DNA of 64,000 nucleotides from contig JARGXX010000098.1 of assembly GCA_030374765.1 (NCBI GenBank), positions 186,001 through 250,000 on the forward strand. Direction: 5' to 3'. The translations under genes were made by a program, and so were the position numbers. The stretch is from Agarophyton chilense (lineage: Eukaryota; Rhodophyta; Florideophyceae; Gracilariales; Gracilariaceae). Below, piece after piece: positions 29,014-39,349 of the stretch (its first letter is position 1; every line of letters starts with the position of its first letter). The notes beneath the pieces were generated by a model. That model saw only the letters and a list, made by a program, of their open reading frames with translations. It ran no database searches and was not told the origin of the DNA.

Positions 29014-31548
29014 TCAGCTTCCGTCTGTTCTACTGTGCTCTAGTTGGGACATGACTTCTTCGCAAATCTGATTCAGTTCATCACATTCTCTGCATTTTGC
29101 GTCTAACTGGTCCTCTAGTTCTCTCATTCGCATCATGTCATCGTAAGCTCTTGCTTTCAAGGATTGCCTCTCTATTGTAAGCGTTTCAAGTCTCTTCTCC
29201 ACATCTGATAGTTGCTGAGCCTTTTCCTTGAGTCCCGCGACTTGGGTTCTCAGGTGATTTAATTCTTCTTCTGCTTTCGTAAGTTCGGCTTGAAATTGAT
29301 CTTTTTGGTTGGTTACCCGAGTCAAAGAACTTTTCGCTGTCGCTAGGGCGGCCTCGGCAGAGGCTCGTGCATCTTGTTCTTTGTGCATATCTGACTCTAC
29401 AGTTGCGAACTTGGCCGCAGTTTCAGCATGACTTTGCTGAGCCTTCTCAAGTTCCGCACTCGTACGCTTAAGGTCGCTCAAAGCCTTATTGGCATGTGCT
29501 TCTTTGTCAATGTAAGATGCACGATACGCGGTGACACTCTCGAATGCTTTCGAAAGCTTCTTCTCAGAGTTTGCCTTTAAGTCGTTGCTCCACTTCTGCA
29601 GCTCCACCATGTTTCTTTTCAACTCTTTGATTTGATCGACGAAGCGACTTTCTTTGTTCTCGTACACAACGATTGCTTCTTTCGCGTTTTCATATTTCTC
29701 CTTCAGTTTCTCAAAGGCGTCAGATCTTTCTATTAGTTCGGCTTTAAGCTTGCTCTTTTCCGTTTCCAGGATTATTTGTTGGGCGTTTGCTTTAGAATTA
29801 CCCTCGGAGACCATTTTCTTCATGGTAAGTTCAAACTCCTCCAGAACCGCCCTTAAGTCTTCCACCTCTGCATGTTCTCTCTGAAGTTTCTGGCGCATAT
29901 CGTCCATTTCTCTAGCGCGCTTTTGAAGTTCTTTAGCATGCGACGTCTTGAATTTCTCTACGGCAATCCTAACAGAATGCCTTCGTATACTCTCAACTTC
30001 TTCTTCAGAGTAGACCCGACCGCTTCGTGTTGACTGAGGACTGGCCTTTCTGACAGAGTCGCCAAGCTTCATATTCTTCAAAACGTGAGACCCCGACCGG
30101 AAATCCAAGGTAGAGGGTTCGCCTATCTTTGAAGAAAAATCGGTGTTGTTTCCTCGAAGGGAGGCTATCTGCCCGCTAGTCTCCAGTGGGACTTTTGAGG
30201 AAGGCGTTCTTAAATTCTTTGAGCGCAATGAAGCTAGTCTCCTTCCCAGGTTCGGAGTCGACCTTGCGGACAGGTTTCCCTGTCCGAAGGAGGGCATGCT
30301 TCCAGAAGTTCCATCAGCGCGAGCGTTCGTGCCGGCTGGGGTGGTATCTGGCGCCGAAATTGGTCGGGCTGGGCTCGGAAGTGCGTTTGGAAGTTCCTTT
30401 CGAAGGTGCTCCATTGCAACTGAGGCGTTCTGACTTGTAATGTTATCCCTCGACTCTATCAATTGGTTGACTAGTTGCATGAGACGTTCTGAGTTGTCTG
30501 CATCTCGCAGATTAGTTGCTAGGCGTTTGTCATAGTTCAACATGTGAACCAAAGTTCGTGCAGCACTTTCTGCCGTTAACGAACGTCCACATGCGACATC
30601 CATAACGCTCGGAAACACTTCTTTGGAGAATTCGCTCGCAGTTCCAAGTCTTTTGACAACGATCGCATCAATCAGACCAAGAGCAGAAGTGATAACTGTC
30701 GGGCGAAGTTCTTCAAGATGGTCATTCATTGTCGTCGAAAACTTTGAAATGCATTCTCTCAAGACTTGATCGGCTTCCTTTGGATGGACATTCACGGCTT
30801 TCGAAAGTGTCAAGAGGGCATCCTTCCGGTTCGGCCATGACCACTTGTCTTTACCTTCAAGAATTTTGCGTAGGTCACTTTCAAAATTAGCGCTCTCGAA
30901 AACTCCGTGCCCTTCGGTTCGGCAATTGTGGCCATTTTTCTCAACCAAAGCATCTGTCCTTCTCCCGCTGTCCGTTCTTTCTCTGCAGTGGCTTTCTTTT
31001 GACCCATGACTGTTATTCATTGAAGGGGTGTGCGCTGATTCGGCCGCGACAAAGGAACGCTTTGCTGAAACATCTTCTGGAGTCGGCAACAAGTCTGTGG
31101 AGCTGCTGTCTTCTTGCAGTTTGAACTCTGAACCATACTCAGAACTCTCTTGTTTGTTTCCTCTCAAGGACAGCGTTCCGGTTCCGTCGCCCGCAGCCGT
31201 CGGGGAATGGAACAAGTTGATTCCCTTTAGAATGTGACCCTCCTTCTGGGTTTCAGCGTAGAAATTCTCTTTGTCCCCCAGAGTTTCATGACGTTGTGAT
31301 TCGATAATTTCCTTTCGTTTTGCTGCGGCCACCTTCGCAAAATCTGAAGAGTCTGGTGGTGAATCGATGTGAAACATTCGAAGTTTGTTTGCTAGAGCAG
31401 TCATTTCCGATGGCTTCGATGATGCACTTTGGTTCTCAGCGGCGCGAAGTTCTTGGAGGGCGGCAGGAATAGGGACGCCCTCAAAAGTCGGAGTGGGTGC
31501 CGCCTTTTCCCGGAATATTACATCCGGTGAATCGGACGATGACGCCAT
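29014..31548 (-). CDS. TACC-domain coiled-coil protein with N-terminal TOG/HEAT-like segment
   Basis: The protein has 844 residues from the ATG at 31548 (context CGACGATGG) and no intron. The first 215 residues are disordered and Ser-rich. Residues about 220-365 form a helical-repeat region (WPNRKDALLTLSKAV, LRPTVITSALGLIDAIVVKRLG, ESAARTLVHMLNYD) resembling a CLASP/TOG array. A Ser/Pro/Arg-rich linker follows (370-510). A continuous coiled coil then runs from about 520 to 840, with a TACC signature near its start (LEEFELTMKKMV, then LKEKYENAKEAIVVYENKE and KANSEKKLSKAFESVTAYR). TACC proteins recruit XMAP215/ch-TOG to centrosomes and spindle microtubules. Here both kinds of module seem to be in one chain. 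TACC assignment is good, TOG assignment tentative. Confidence 0.75.
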   Translation of the reverse strand: MASSSDSPDVIFREKAAPTPTFEGVPIPAALQELRAAENQSASSKPSEMTALANKLRMFHIDSPPDSSDFAKVAAAKRKEIIESQRHETLGDKENFYAETQKEGHILKGINLFHSPTAAGDGTGTLSLRGNKQESSEYGSEFKLQEDSSSTDLLPTPEDVSAKRSFVAAESAHTPSMNNSHGSKESHCRERTDSGRRTDALVEKNGHNCRTEGHGVFESANFESDLRKILEGKDKWSWPNRKDALLTLSKAVNVHPKEADQVLRECISKFSTTMNDHLEELRPTVITSALGLIDAIVVKRLGTASEFSKEVFPSVMDVACGRSLTAESAARTLVHMLNYDKRLATNLRDADNSERLMQLVNQLIESRDNITSQNASVAMEHLRKELPNALPSPARPISAPDTTPAGTNARADGTSGSMPSFGQGNLSARSTPNLGRRLASLRSKNLRTPSSKVPLETSGQIASLRGNNTDFSSKIGEPSTLDFRSGSHVLKNMKLGDSVRKASPQSTRSGRVYSEEEVESIRRHSVRIAVEKFKTSHAKELQKRAREMDDMRQKLQREHAEVEDLRAVLEEFELTMKKMVSEGNSKANAQQIILETEKSKLKAELIERSDAFEKLKEKYENAKEAIVVYENKESRFVDQIKELKRNMVELQKWSNDLKANSEKKLSKAFESVTAYRASYIDKEAHANKALSDLKRTSAELEKAQQSHAETAAKFATVESDMHKEQDARASAEAALATAKSSLTRVTNQKDQFQAELTKAEEELNHLRTQVAGLKEKAQQLSDVEKRLETLTIERQSLKARAYDDMMRMRELEDQLDAKCRECDELNQICEEVMSQLEHSRTDGS

Positions 31549-31559
31549 CGTCGACAAGC

Positions 31560-33269
31560 TTAGAAGACGTTACGCTACGCTGTATGAGGAGAAGATCAGT
31601 TACAGCGGGAGGGGATATGCGAAAGGTATGGCCGGGCTGTTTTAGCTAGAACTGCAGTTGAGCAAGATGAGCCAGTGGGTCAATCTAAGAAGTTTGAATT
31701 TTCAAATCGAACAGTGCATCCGGTCGTTGAAATTTTAAATTTTGTTTGACACACGACTGGTTTGAAGCTCGTACTCAGGTATAGCCGTGAGTTTGCATCT
31801 TCAAACGAGATGGATATTTATTGGATCTTGTCTTTCCTGTCATTATAGAAGAAATCCTACTAATGGGGTGCTGTGCAGTAGTTCAGTCTTGTCTCGCCGG
31901 TTTCGTACCATGTTGTTTAAAAGAGGTTTTTATTCTGCACCGTCGTAGTATGTGACGAATGTACCTCCGCTTTTGCCACGACATGCACTCTCGAAGTGAG
32001 TCACCTTGCACTTATGATGACATCTGAAGAGCGAAGATATCTTGTTTACGAAAGTATAAGCCCGGAGGAAAAATTGCTGCGCCCTGCTTCGAAAATTCAA
32101 AGGCACAGCGTAGCGACTAGCTTTGCTTTACTCTGAACGGTCGTGTAGTGGATGCTACGCACCCACTTCGAGGCATACGCAATTCTGCCATCCACGATAG
32201 TATCCTAGATGGCACAGTGAATTAAATTAGTGGATACTAAGCAGCTTCGAGGCACACCTTCTTGTGCCATTCACGATATCATTATTGTTGTCACACGTAG
32301 CTGGCAGCAACCACAGCCGCCGCTGCCTCCCATAAGCACACCTTGGACCGACAACTCTCTTTAAAACAACTTCGAGTCATCGGCTCCTTTAGTCGTGTTT
32401 CCATAGATTATGAGCCACATATCAACACCACGCGAAAAACGGTCCGCTGCTCCCAACGATGATAACGTCGTGATCGTCCAAAACATTTGCGCCGCCACGC
32501 CTATAAGACAATTTATCGCGGTCCAACCGCTCCGGCAGCATTTAGCACAACATAAACAAGCTGCTCACAAATCATCAGAATAACGATTGACAGACCAAAT
32601 GAAAACAACCAACACCACATTAGCCGTACCAAGCACAAAACAAGAATTTACTTCTCTTCAACAACATTTCCAAAGCTCGCAAACGGCTCATACATCATTT
32701 TGAGACATTTACAGCGAAAATCTCAAAGACATTGGGAATCGAAGCTTTAAAAAGTGGCGGCGTCTTTCCCTGACATCACGAATACACATGATGACAGTTT
32801 TATTGGGATCGAATGCTTTTCTAACAACTCAGATACAAACTGAAGATTATACACATTGTACAGCAAGTCTGTCACAAACAGCTTAGCCGAAGATATCATT
32901 AAGCTGAGACTATCTAGATTCATTGTTCTTGCACTTGCTCAAGAAAAACCGTTGTACTAAAAAAACGATTATAGACACTTCCTCTCAACACAAATCCAAT
33001 CAGCTGGGTTTTGAAGCGTGTCAGATCGCGCACACGGGCGAAATATTCTACCTGCCTGTAGTCGAGACCGTACCTTCCCCACCGTGTTAAAGTGGAGCAG
33101 TTTTCGAATGAAGCAATTAAAAATGTGGGAAACTTAACTCCAATTTAATCGAAAAACTGCTCAAACTGAACATGTTTTGGTCGCGGATGGCGACAGACCA
33201 CTCCAAAAACCGTTCACTGTTTTTCTCACTAGATTCAAAGCAAAACAGAACTCCCAATTCCTGGCATAT
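31560..33269. other. intergenic with a short degenerate duplication
   Basis: No convincing ORF is present. Near 32145-32280 two 60-75 bp segments are partly repeated in tandem (GTGGATGCTACGCA to GCCATCCACGAT, and GTGGATACTAAGCAG to GCCATTCACGAT, each with CTTCGAGGCA). The rest is AT-rich and unremarkable. Confidence 0.5.
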
Positions 33270-36200
33270 ATCCCTAGTACAACATTTTAAGGTCCATTTT
33301 TCTGCACATTAACTTTGAGCTTCTGTGCTTAGAAGCCTTTGAAACGAATCGCAAAAGTAAGCCCGTAGCCTTGTTGGGGACAATGTGTTCCGTGTTTGTG
33401 CGAAGTTTCAGCGTAATTAAACAAGTAGTTCAAGAGTTACAGAGTGTCAAAGTTGGGCTCTTCAAACTACCTCAAGCAGTCTCGAAATGGCCTAATGTGC
33501 GATAAATTGGACTTTACGACCACCCTCCTGCTCCCCAAACAGCGACATTTGCTACATCCCTCTATCTCTGTCCTAATTGTCTCGCCCTGGATTGTCACTC
33601 CCCTCTTCTCCTCTTTGAATGCGGCCCTCGGCTTGCGTTTGTGCCTTCTGAAAGTCGTCTTGAAGACCTTAATGATACCATATTGGATCTTCTTTGGAGA
33701 TTGCTACCAACAGGCTCTATTTTATCCTCAACTTTCTCAAATTCCTCAGAGCTTCTCTGCACATCATCAACACTAAGTCTTTGGCCACTCCCATTCACCC
33801 CTGACATAGCTCCTGAGGCACTTGTACCATCTCTGCTTTGAGAACGTGAGGGTGCTCTCGCTGGAATCCTGCGCGTCTGTAGAAATTTATCTCTGTGCTA
33901 GATGTGGGAACAACTCTTCCTGAAACCTGGCGCTACCTTCAGGCAAAGGTGCACAAACCAGGTTGGCATTTCCACTGAGTCCGATGTCCTCGATACCCTT
34001 GAGTGTGTGCCCCACACAGCGCACATTGTTGCAATGGTGCTGCTTCAGCGTGATGGCCCTTGACAGAACCTCGAAGTTTAACTCCATCAATAGAGTTGAA
34101 GAAAGTCAGCCTGTATCGCTTCTTGGTTTTCGCAAGAGAAGTTAAGCGCTTAGTCTCAACATCATTTGTCTCCAATTTATTTTCGTTGCAATCTTCGCTG
34201 TGCGTCTGTAGCTGGATACTAGCCGCGTAGCTGAGTAGCTCCTGAGCCACCTCAAACATGAAATCCGAGGTTGATTGAACCTTGTTCAACTCGTGACGAT
34301 AGCTATCGATTGAGCAAAACTATTCATCTGATTCCGACCACTCTTGGCGCTGAAACATCCGCCATGCAATGTGAGCATTTGCAGAAAGGGTCTCCAGTTT
34401 TTGTGAGACAATCTTTTGCTCCCACTTGAACCGAGAGGTAGAACTGCGCAGGATTGCTCTTTGCTGAGTAGGCCCATCAACTCCTCCCTTCGTCTTAGAA
34501 TAAAAGCTCTGCGCAGCATGCTTGAATAGCTTCAAAGGCACAAAACAACCATTGCTCTGGACGTGTTCGTCAACCATCTTCCATAATTTGAGCCGAGCCT
34601 TCAAACGGTGTTTTTCTTCCACTTTAACGAAGGGTGGAAATGAACATTCGCTCTTATAGGCCCATTCAACCAACGGTTTGGCCATAGAGACGATACTTCG
34701 CTCAAACAGTTCACGAGTCGTCGATGGTACCCGTATGATGACAGTGTACAGTACTCCCGTCTCACCAGCAACAACGTAGACGCAGAACTCAACTGTCAGA
34801 ACGACAGCTTGGTGAACAATTTGAGCCATGTGCTCGTGTGGGATGTACTTCTTGAATGTATCATCGCCAACAACGCAACGTACTATGTCCGGCGATGACA
34901 ATTGTATAGCTTCTCCAAGAGTAGAAGAGGCAACCCTCGTCTTAATCTCCAGCGAAGCCAAGACAAGTGTCTCGGATTCGAACCCCTCCAGCAGCCTCGC
35001 GTCCCCCCAGTCCTCGTACAACTCGATGTCCAAAACCAACACTGCATCGGGTAAACATGCTATGTAGGGTTCGTGTTTCATGGAGACCATGCCGACCTCG
35101 AAGATAGCCTTCACGGCTTCCAGTCTTGTAAGGGCACTAACAACTGCAGACTCATTCAATGTACCCCTCTTCATGGCTTCAGTAGAAACCTTCGAGCTAA
35201 ACCAGCCGCCATGCAGCAGCGAAAACCATTCCGCCAAAGTCTTCTCATTCCCTCCCGACTGCAGTCCAAGTTGAGCTCTAACATCGTCAAGAGTCATCAA
35301 AAGGTGCCCCGCATTTGTACCAGTCACCCTGAACTGACGCAGAACGAACCAGTCAGCATATCTCTGATCCAATGTCAGAACGTCGCAAACAGCAATAATC
35401 ATTCCTTCTGCAACTAATCTCATCTTCTCTGCCGCTTCATTCGGCTGCTCATTACCGCTGAACAGAGTCGATTGCAAAGAAGCATTTGCTTTAGGCACTG
35501 GGAGCCATGTGTTGAGGCTTTTCTGCAGCGAAGACGGCACAGTATACATGAAACGGAGGATCTTTGAATACTTCTCTGTGCCGTGCTCACGCACAGCAAT
35601 AGCAGTGACACGGTTGCTTCCATTTCTGGTTCCAACACCTGAGATAGCCTTCGATGCAAAGAAAACATCTGGACCCAATTCTGGGTCGTCATCTATAACG
35701 AACTCCTTGCGCCGATCAAATGAGGTGATCTCAGTGCGCCATGCGGCCTGCTCGGCATCGCTTTCACTTCCCATGACTTGTTCAGAGTCCCTTTCTTCCG
35801 TTCGACAACTCCCGGTTGCCACCTGTATCGGGGTCGTTTCGCACCTTGCTGTCCCAGTTTGGGACACATCTGCTCTTGCATTTTGTTCCAATTGGTTCCT
35901 CACTTCTCCTGCACCCGACTCTACAATCCCTTCTTCAAGTACCTCTCTGTAAGGGCTATAGTAAGATTCACCCAGAAACGGATGGCAGCGTATAACACGC
36001 TCTGGCATGATAAAAATGGAGCACAGACCAAACTCCATCAAGATTTTTACCATCGACTCCTTGCCATACACTCGATCCGTCCTGACAATACATCCCACCA
36101 ACGATTCTTCACCCCGTCCATCTAACAGCTTCTCGAACAACTTTGTAACGGTTACCGTTTGTCCTTCCCCCCGTCTTCTAAATCGTTTGGCCAGTGTGAC

Positions 36201-37497
36201 TCTGAACAACGCATCAGCCACAGCGTCAGCTGTGTGACCCTCTCGGTCTGCCTTGCGTGAGCTAAGAGTCTTCACCTGAGTATCACCAGCGCGTGTGCCA
36301 AATAGATCATCATCTAAGGTTATGATACTATGCAAGGGCTCAAAAAAGACCTTCCTAGTGTCTGCAAAAGCAATGGTCTCGAACTCTGTGAGCTTTTGCG
36401 TCTGATCTCGTTGCGAATTCCATGTTGCCTGTCCACTTTCACCTCTTCCTGTTGTCGGATACGCCAGGACATGTGACGCTATGTATCTCATCCTATCTAA
36501 ATCAGGTGGAACACAACCTGCCTGTCTTAAGATAGAAATGGCCTCATGAAAACTTAATCCATTTTTGTGATAAAACAGCAAAACAGCGACATAGCGATAC
36601 ATGTCGGGTAGTGAGAACGATGCTGCGGATCCACGCTCAGTGGGTTTCTTTAACCTGACATACTCATTGAGCCATTCCAATAACTGCCGTATCAAACGAT
36701 TAAGAAACAGAACAAGCACTCCACACCTTGTTTGGGATAAGCCTTTTACCTCTAGCTCCAACTTCAGATTCCTCATTGAGGCCTTACAGAAATAGCGAGC
36801 GCGGTGTTGTAAGACATTGTCAAAGAACTCCTTTTCCATCATCAAGCCGTTGCGTTGTGTCTTGCTCATAACCCAACCAGCGCTCGCCTCCTCCAACAAT
36901 TTGTTTGATCTCCGTTTTGAAAACCCTTTGCCACGCGCTCTTCCCCTCCCTCGTCCCCTTTCCCGCCCAGTTGTAGCTCCTCGTCCTCTTCCTCGCCCTC
37001 TGCCGCGTATAGTTGGCCGACAATCCACACGTACGTCTTCATAAAGCAGAACGGTTGCCTATGAAGGCGCTTGACGTGGTATTTGCCCAACTTCTGCGGT
37101 GGAATTCGGCACAAACGGGGCAGCTTGTCGGGGACCATCTGTTGGGGCATCTGGAGTGCTTTGGTTGGTGTTATCCACTTCTTCAATCGACAACGGAAGA
37201 TCGTCGAAAGGCATGGATGACATGGTGGAAGACTTGGAGTAACTCGGCCACAGACACGGTAATTGGGCTCCGATTGCAAAGGTTGGAAACCTGGAAGGTC
37301 GGGAAAAGACCGCTGAACCCAGTCGTAAACTCAGAATTGGATCAAATTAAACGGTTAGAGAGCTAGAGGCCGTCAAAGTGGGGCGTTTTACGGCTCTAAA
37401 GGCCAAATTATCGCACATAAGAACAAAACGATCTCATCTGCATTTCTCATAAAGCCCATTTTTTGGACCTTAGCGTACTAGGGATATCTGCTTTTCA
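33270..37497 (-). mobile_element. DNA transposon with piggyBac-like and YqaJ-like nuclease ORF
   Basis: Inverted repeats flank the large ORF. Outer: ATATCCCTAGTAC then AAGGTCCA (about 33273-33302), matched by TGGACCTTAGCGTACTAGGGATAT (about 37472-37497). Inner: ATGTGCGATAAATTGG (about 33495-33511), matched by CCAAATTATCGCACAT (about 37404-37420). The left side carries about 150 bp more between outer and inner repeats. No target duplication was identified, so the exact ends are uncertain. Confidence 0.6.
33939..37028 (-). CDS. piggyBac-like DDE domain + YqaJ-like nuclease + zinc ribbon, one in-frame TAG
   Basis: The open frame has 902 codons to TAG (34320), and the same frame continues another 125 codons to 33939. 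Numbering from 37028 (a GTG; the first ATG is residue 54, and an upstream exon is possible), an RG-rich tail (1-40) comes first. A DDE-like region follows with LDDDLFGTR (238) and RTDRVYGKES (315-324), then an acidic linker. At 560-730 is a PD-(D/E)XK pattern: FRVTGTNAG, then RGTLNESAV (Glu626), LPDAV (Asp661) and LEIKTR (Glu694, Lys696), as in YqaJ/lambda-exonuclease domains. After the TAG comes CALCGAH and WKCQPGLC, a piggyBac-type zinc ribbon. Similar domain mixes occur, as I recall, in oomycete genomes. The TAG may be a recent mutation. Confidence 0.65.
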
Positions 37498-38131
37498 AGT
37501 CATTGCGAAGCAGCGCCTTCTCTCTCTATTACATTTCAAGAGCTCCCATTCGTACAGCCTCTGACCGACTTAAAACCAACAATCTATTTAAATAAAAAGC
37601 GCGTGTGTTTGAAGAACAGTTGGGTCGATTCCTTTAAGATTTAAAAGACTTTGTCGCACGTTCCTTTTCGTGGAAAATGTCCTTCTGACGCAACATATCA
37701 TGTTCAGAACTGAAAAAGCCCCAATCATTCCGTTCATGTCTTTGAAAATGTGTAATACATGCACAAATCGTAAGCATTTATGTTGTTTTCGACAGCAGAT
37801 CTCAGCAAGAGCAGATCAAGTTCAACACATTGCGTTACGTTACGTTCTGTTTGTTGCACTCCCCATCTAGTCGTCGAAACGTCTGAAGAGAAGTATCATT
37901 TCCTGCCGTGCGAACCCTCGCTTTTGGGCACTTTATTGCCACCCCCGTAAATATAGTAAAATTACTGGCGTGACTGAAAGTTCGTCTGAGAACTCGCCAT
38001 GAAAACCACCAAAATGCGCCCCTTACCTTATAATATTAGCGTAAGTAACCTCATGGAGACAGTACACGTCTCCAAATTTTTGATAGACACCCTACCTCAG
38101 TAAACTGTTCTTCTTTTTACACTCAAGTATC
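37498..38131. other. intergenic, nothing recognised
   Basis: Mixed AT-rich sequence. A 66-codon ORF at 37670-37870 has no domain. Confidence 0.4.
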
Positions 38132-38500
38132 TTGTATGTTGTTTGTTCGTTTTGGGACACCTCTATTATTTCTTCTTCTGCACCCGTTTCGCGCATCAAC
38201 CATCCAAAAGAATGTCCGATCTACCTCGAAATTCTTGAAGGAAATGTAGCAAAACTTTTCTGTCAACATGTGTTTTGTAACGATTGCCTTTCGAGGAATA
38301 TGAACACAGATGATGGATGGAAATGCCCAATTTGCCGTCGCTACATTCACAGCGGACATGTTATCATTTATATGGACTACACCCCTCAGGTTTCGATTCA
38401 GGTAAAACTACGATGTCCCTCACTCACGGTCAATGAGTGTCAACGTTTAGAAAAAAATTGGTGGCAAACCGTAAGCGCCGCGAGCGCAGAGAGAAGATGA
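38132..38500 (+). pseudogene. RING-finger fragment with second zinc ligand replaced
   Basis: The frame contains ECPIYLEIL, LFCQHVFCNDCL and GWKCPICRRYI, the C3HC4 order of a RING E3 ligase. The second Cys of the first CxxC is Tyr (CPIY for CPIC). No suitable ATG precedes the RING, and the frame starts mid-domain-like, so a 5' exon or the gene start is missing. A GT donor-like CAG-GTAAAA occurs near 38399. It is most likely a gene fragment carried here with the cullin fragment next to it. Confidence 0.5.
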
Positions 38501-38548
38501 AAGGGCTACGCCCACCTTCTTCTCTTAATCAAAATGGGGGTAGTGGGG

Positions 38549-38699
38549 ATAATGGAGCACCATTGCAGTCACCCGAAAGTTGTATCTGAAGTTCGAACCA
38601 AATACTCAGGAGATAAAGAAGAGAATTGAGAGTCTAGTGAAGAGGGAGTATTTGGAGAGACAGAAGGATAAAATACAGATATACCAGTATGTAGAATAA
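38549..38699 (+). pseudogene. C-terminal (winged-helix/Nedd8) fragment of a cullin
   Basis: The frame from about 38577 reads LYLKFEPNTQEIKKRIESL, then VKREYLERQ and a terminal YQYVE before TAA (38697). This is the conserved end of cullins (rF.P....IKkrIE.LieReYleR...Y.YvA). Just upstream, in a different frame, IMEHHCSHPKVVSEV matches the preceding cullin block, so an indel near 38575 breaks the frame. The rest of the cullin is absent. It is too short for any product to be expected. Confidence 0.7.
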
Positions 38700-38991
38700 G
38701 TCGAAGCAACTATGTTATATTGAAACTCTTATTCTTGGGGTAGGAGGGAGACGTCTGTTGAGTCCTTTTGCATCTCTCATGCGATGATCCTTGGAATTGG
38801 GCTAGAACCAACCCGGACGGCGAATTTGTGGCGGAGCGGGCGTGGGGAACATGTCTTGAAACCCAAACTCATCTCATAATATAGAATGCCCATATATTGT
38901 AATGTTGACGAATTTATGTCTTTTTCTCATTTAGCTTTCAACGCAGATAAAAAAACAAACATCAATCAATGAAATTGCAGTGATGCCAAGC

Positions 38992-39340
38992 CTATGAATT
39001 CAACGATAAGTTTTCAACCCTGTTTTCTAATTGTTTGCCATCATTCTGTGGGTTATCACCGGGTTTGATGTTAGTTACGTCAGCTTCCAAAGAGTCGAGA
39101 TATTCGTAAATTGTTTGAGATACAGAAATGCCGAAAGAAAAACGCGTGGACTCCCAGAGTCTCACCCATTTTAGAACACTGAGCAGAACGATTTCCATTT
39201 CCGAGAATCCCGCAGTCAGCTCTGTCATAAGATAAGTTTCATCCGGCTGTACCTCCTCTGAATTTTCTACGGCACGGATCTTGGTAGCCTCTTCAAAGTC
39301 TAGTACACTGTCTCGGTAATCATCGTAAAGCTATTCTTAG
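38992..39340 (-). other. unassigned open frame of 116 codons
   Basis: The minus strand is open from a TAG near 39340 to 38992, with an internal ATG at 39228. The translation (LYDDYRDSVLDFEEATKI, then SEMEIVLLSVLKWVRLWEST) has normal amphipathic composition and may be a fragment of a coding gene or a hAT-like transposase. I do not recognise it. Confidence 0.25.
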
Positions 39341-39349
39341 AGATATCGG

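Noticed and set aside
36866-37279. Alternative-frame ORF (137 codons) over the start of the piggyBac/YqaJ gene
   Set aside because: It overlaps the RG-rich N-terminus in another frame. Part of it could be an upstream exon, but no clear splice pair was found.
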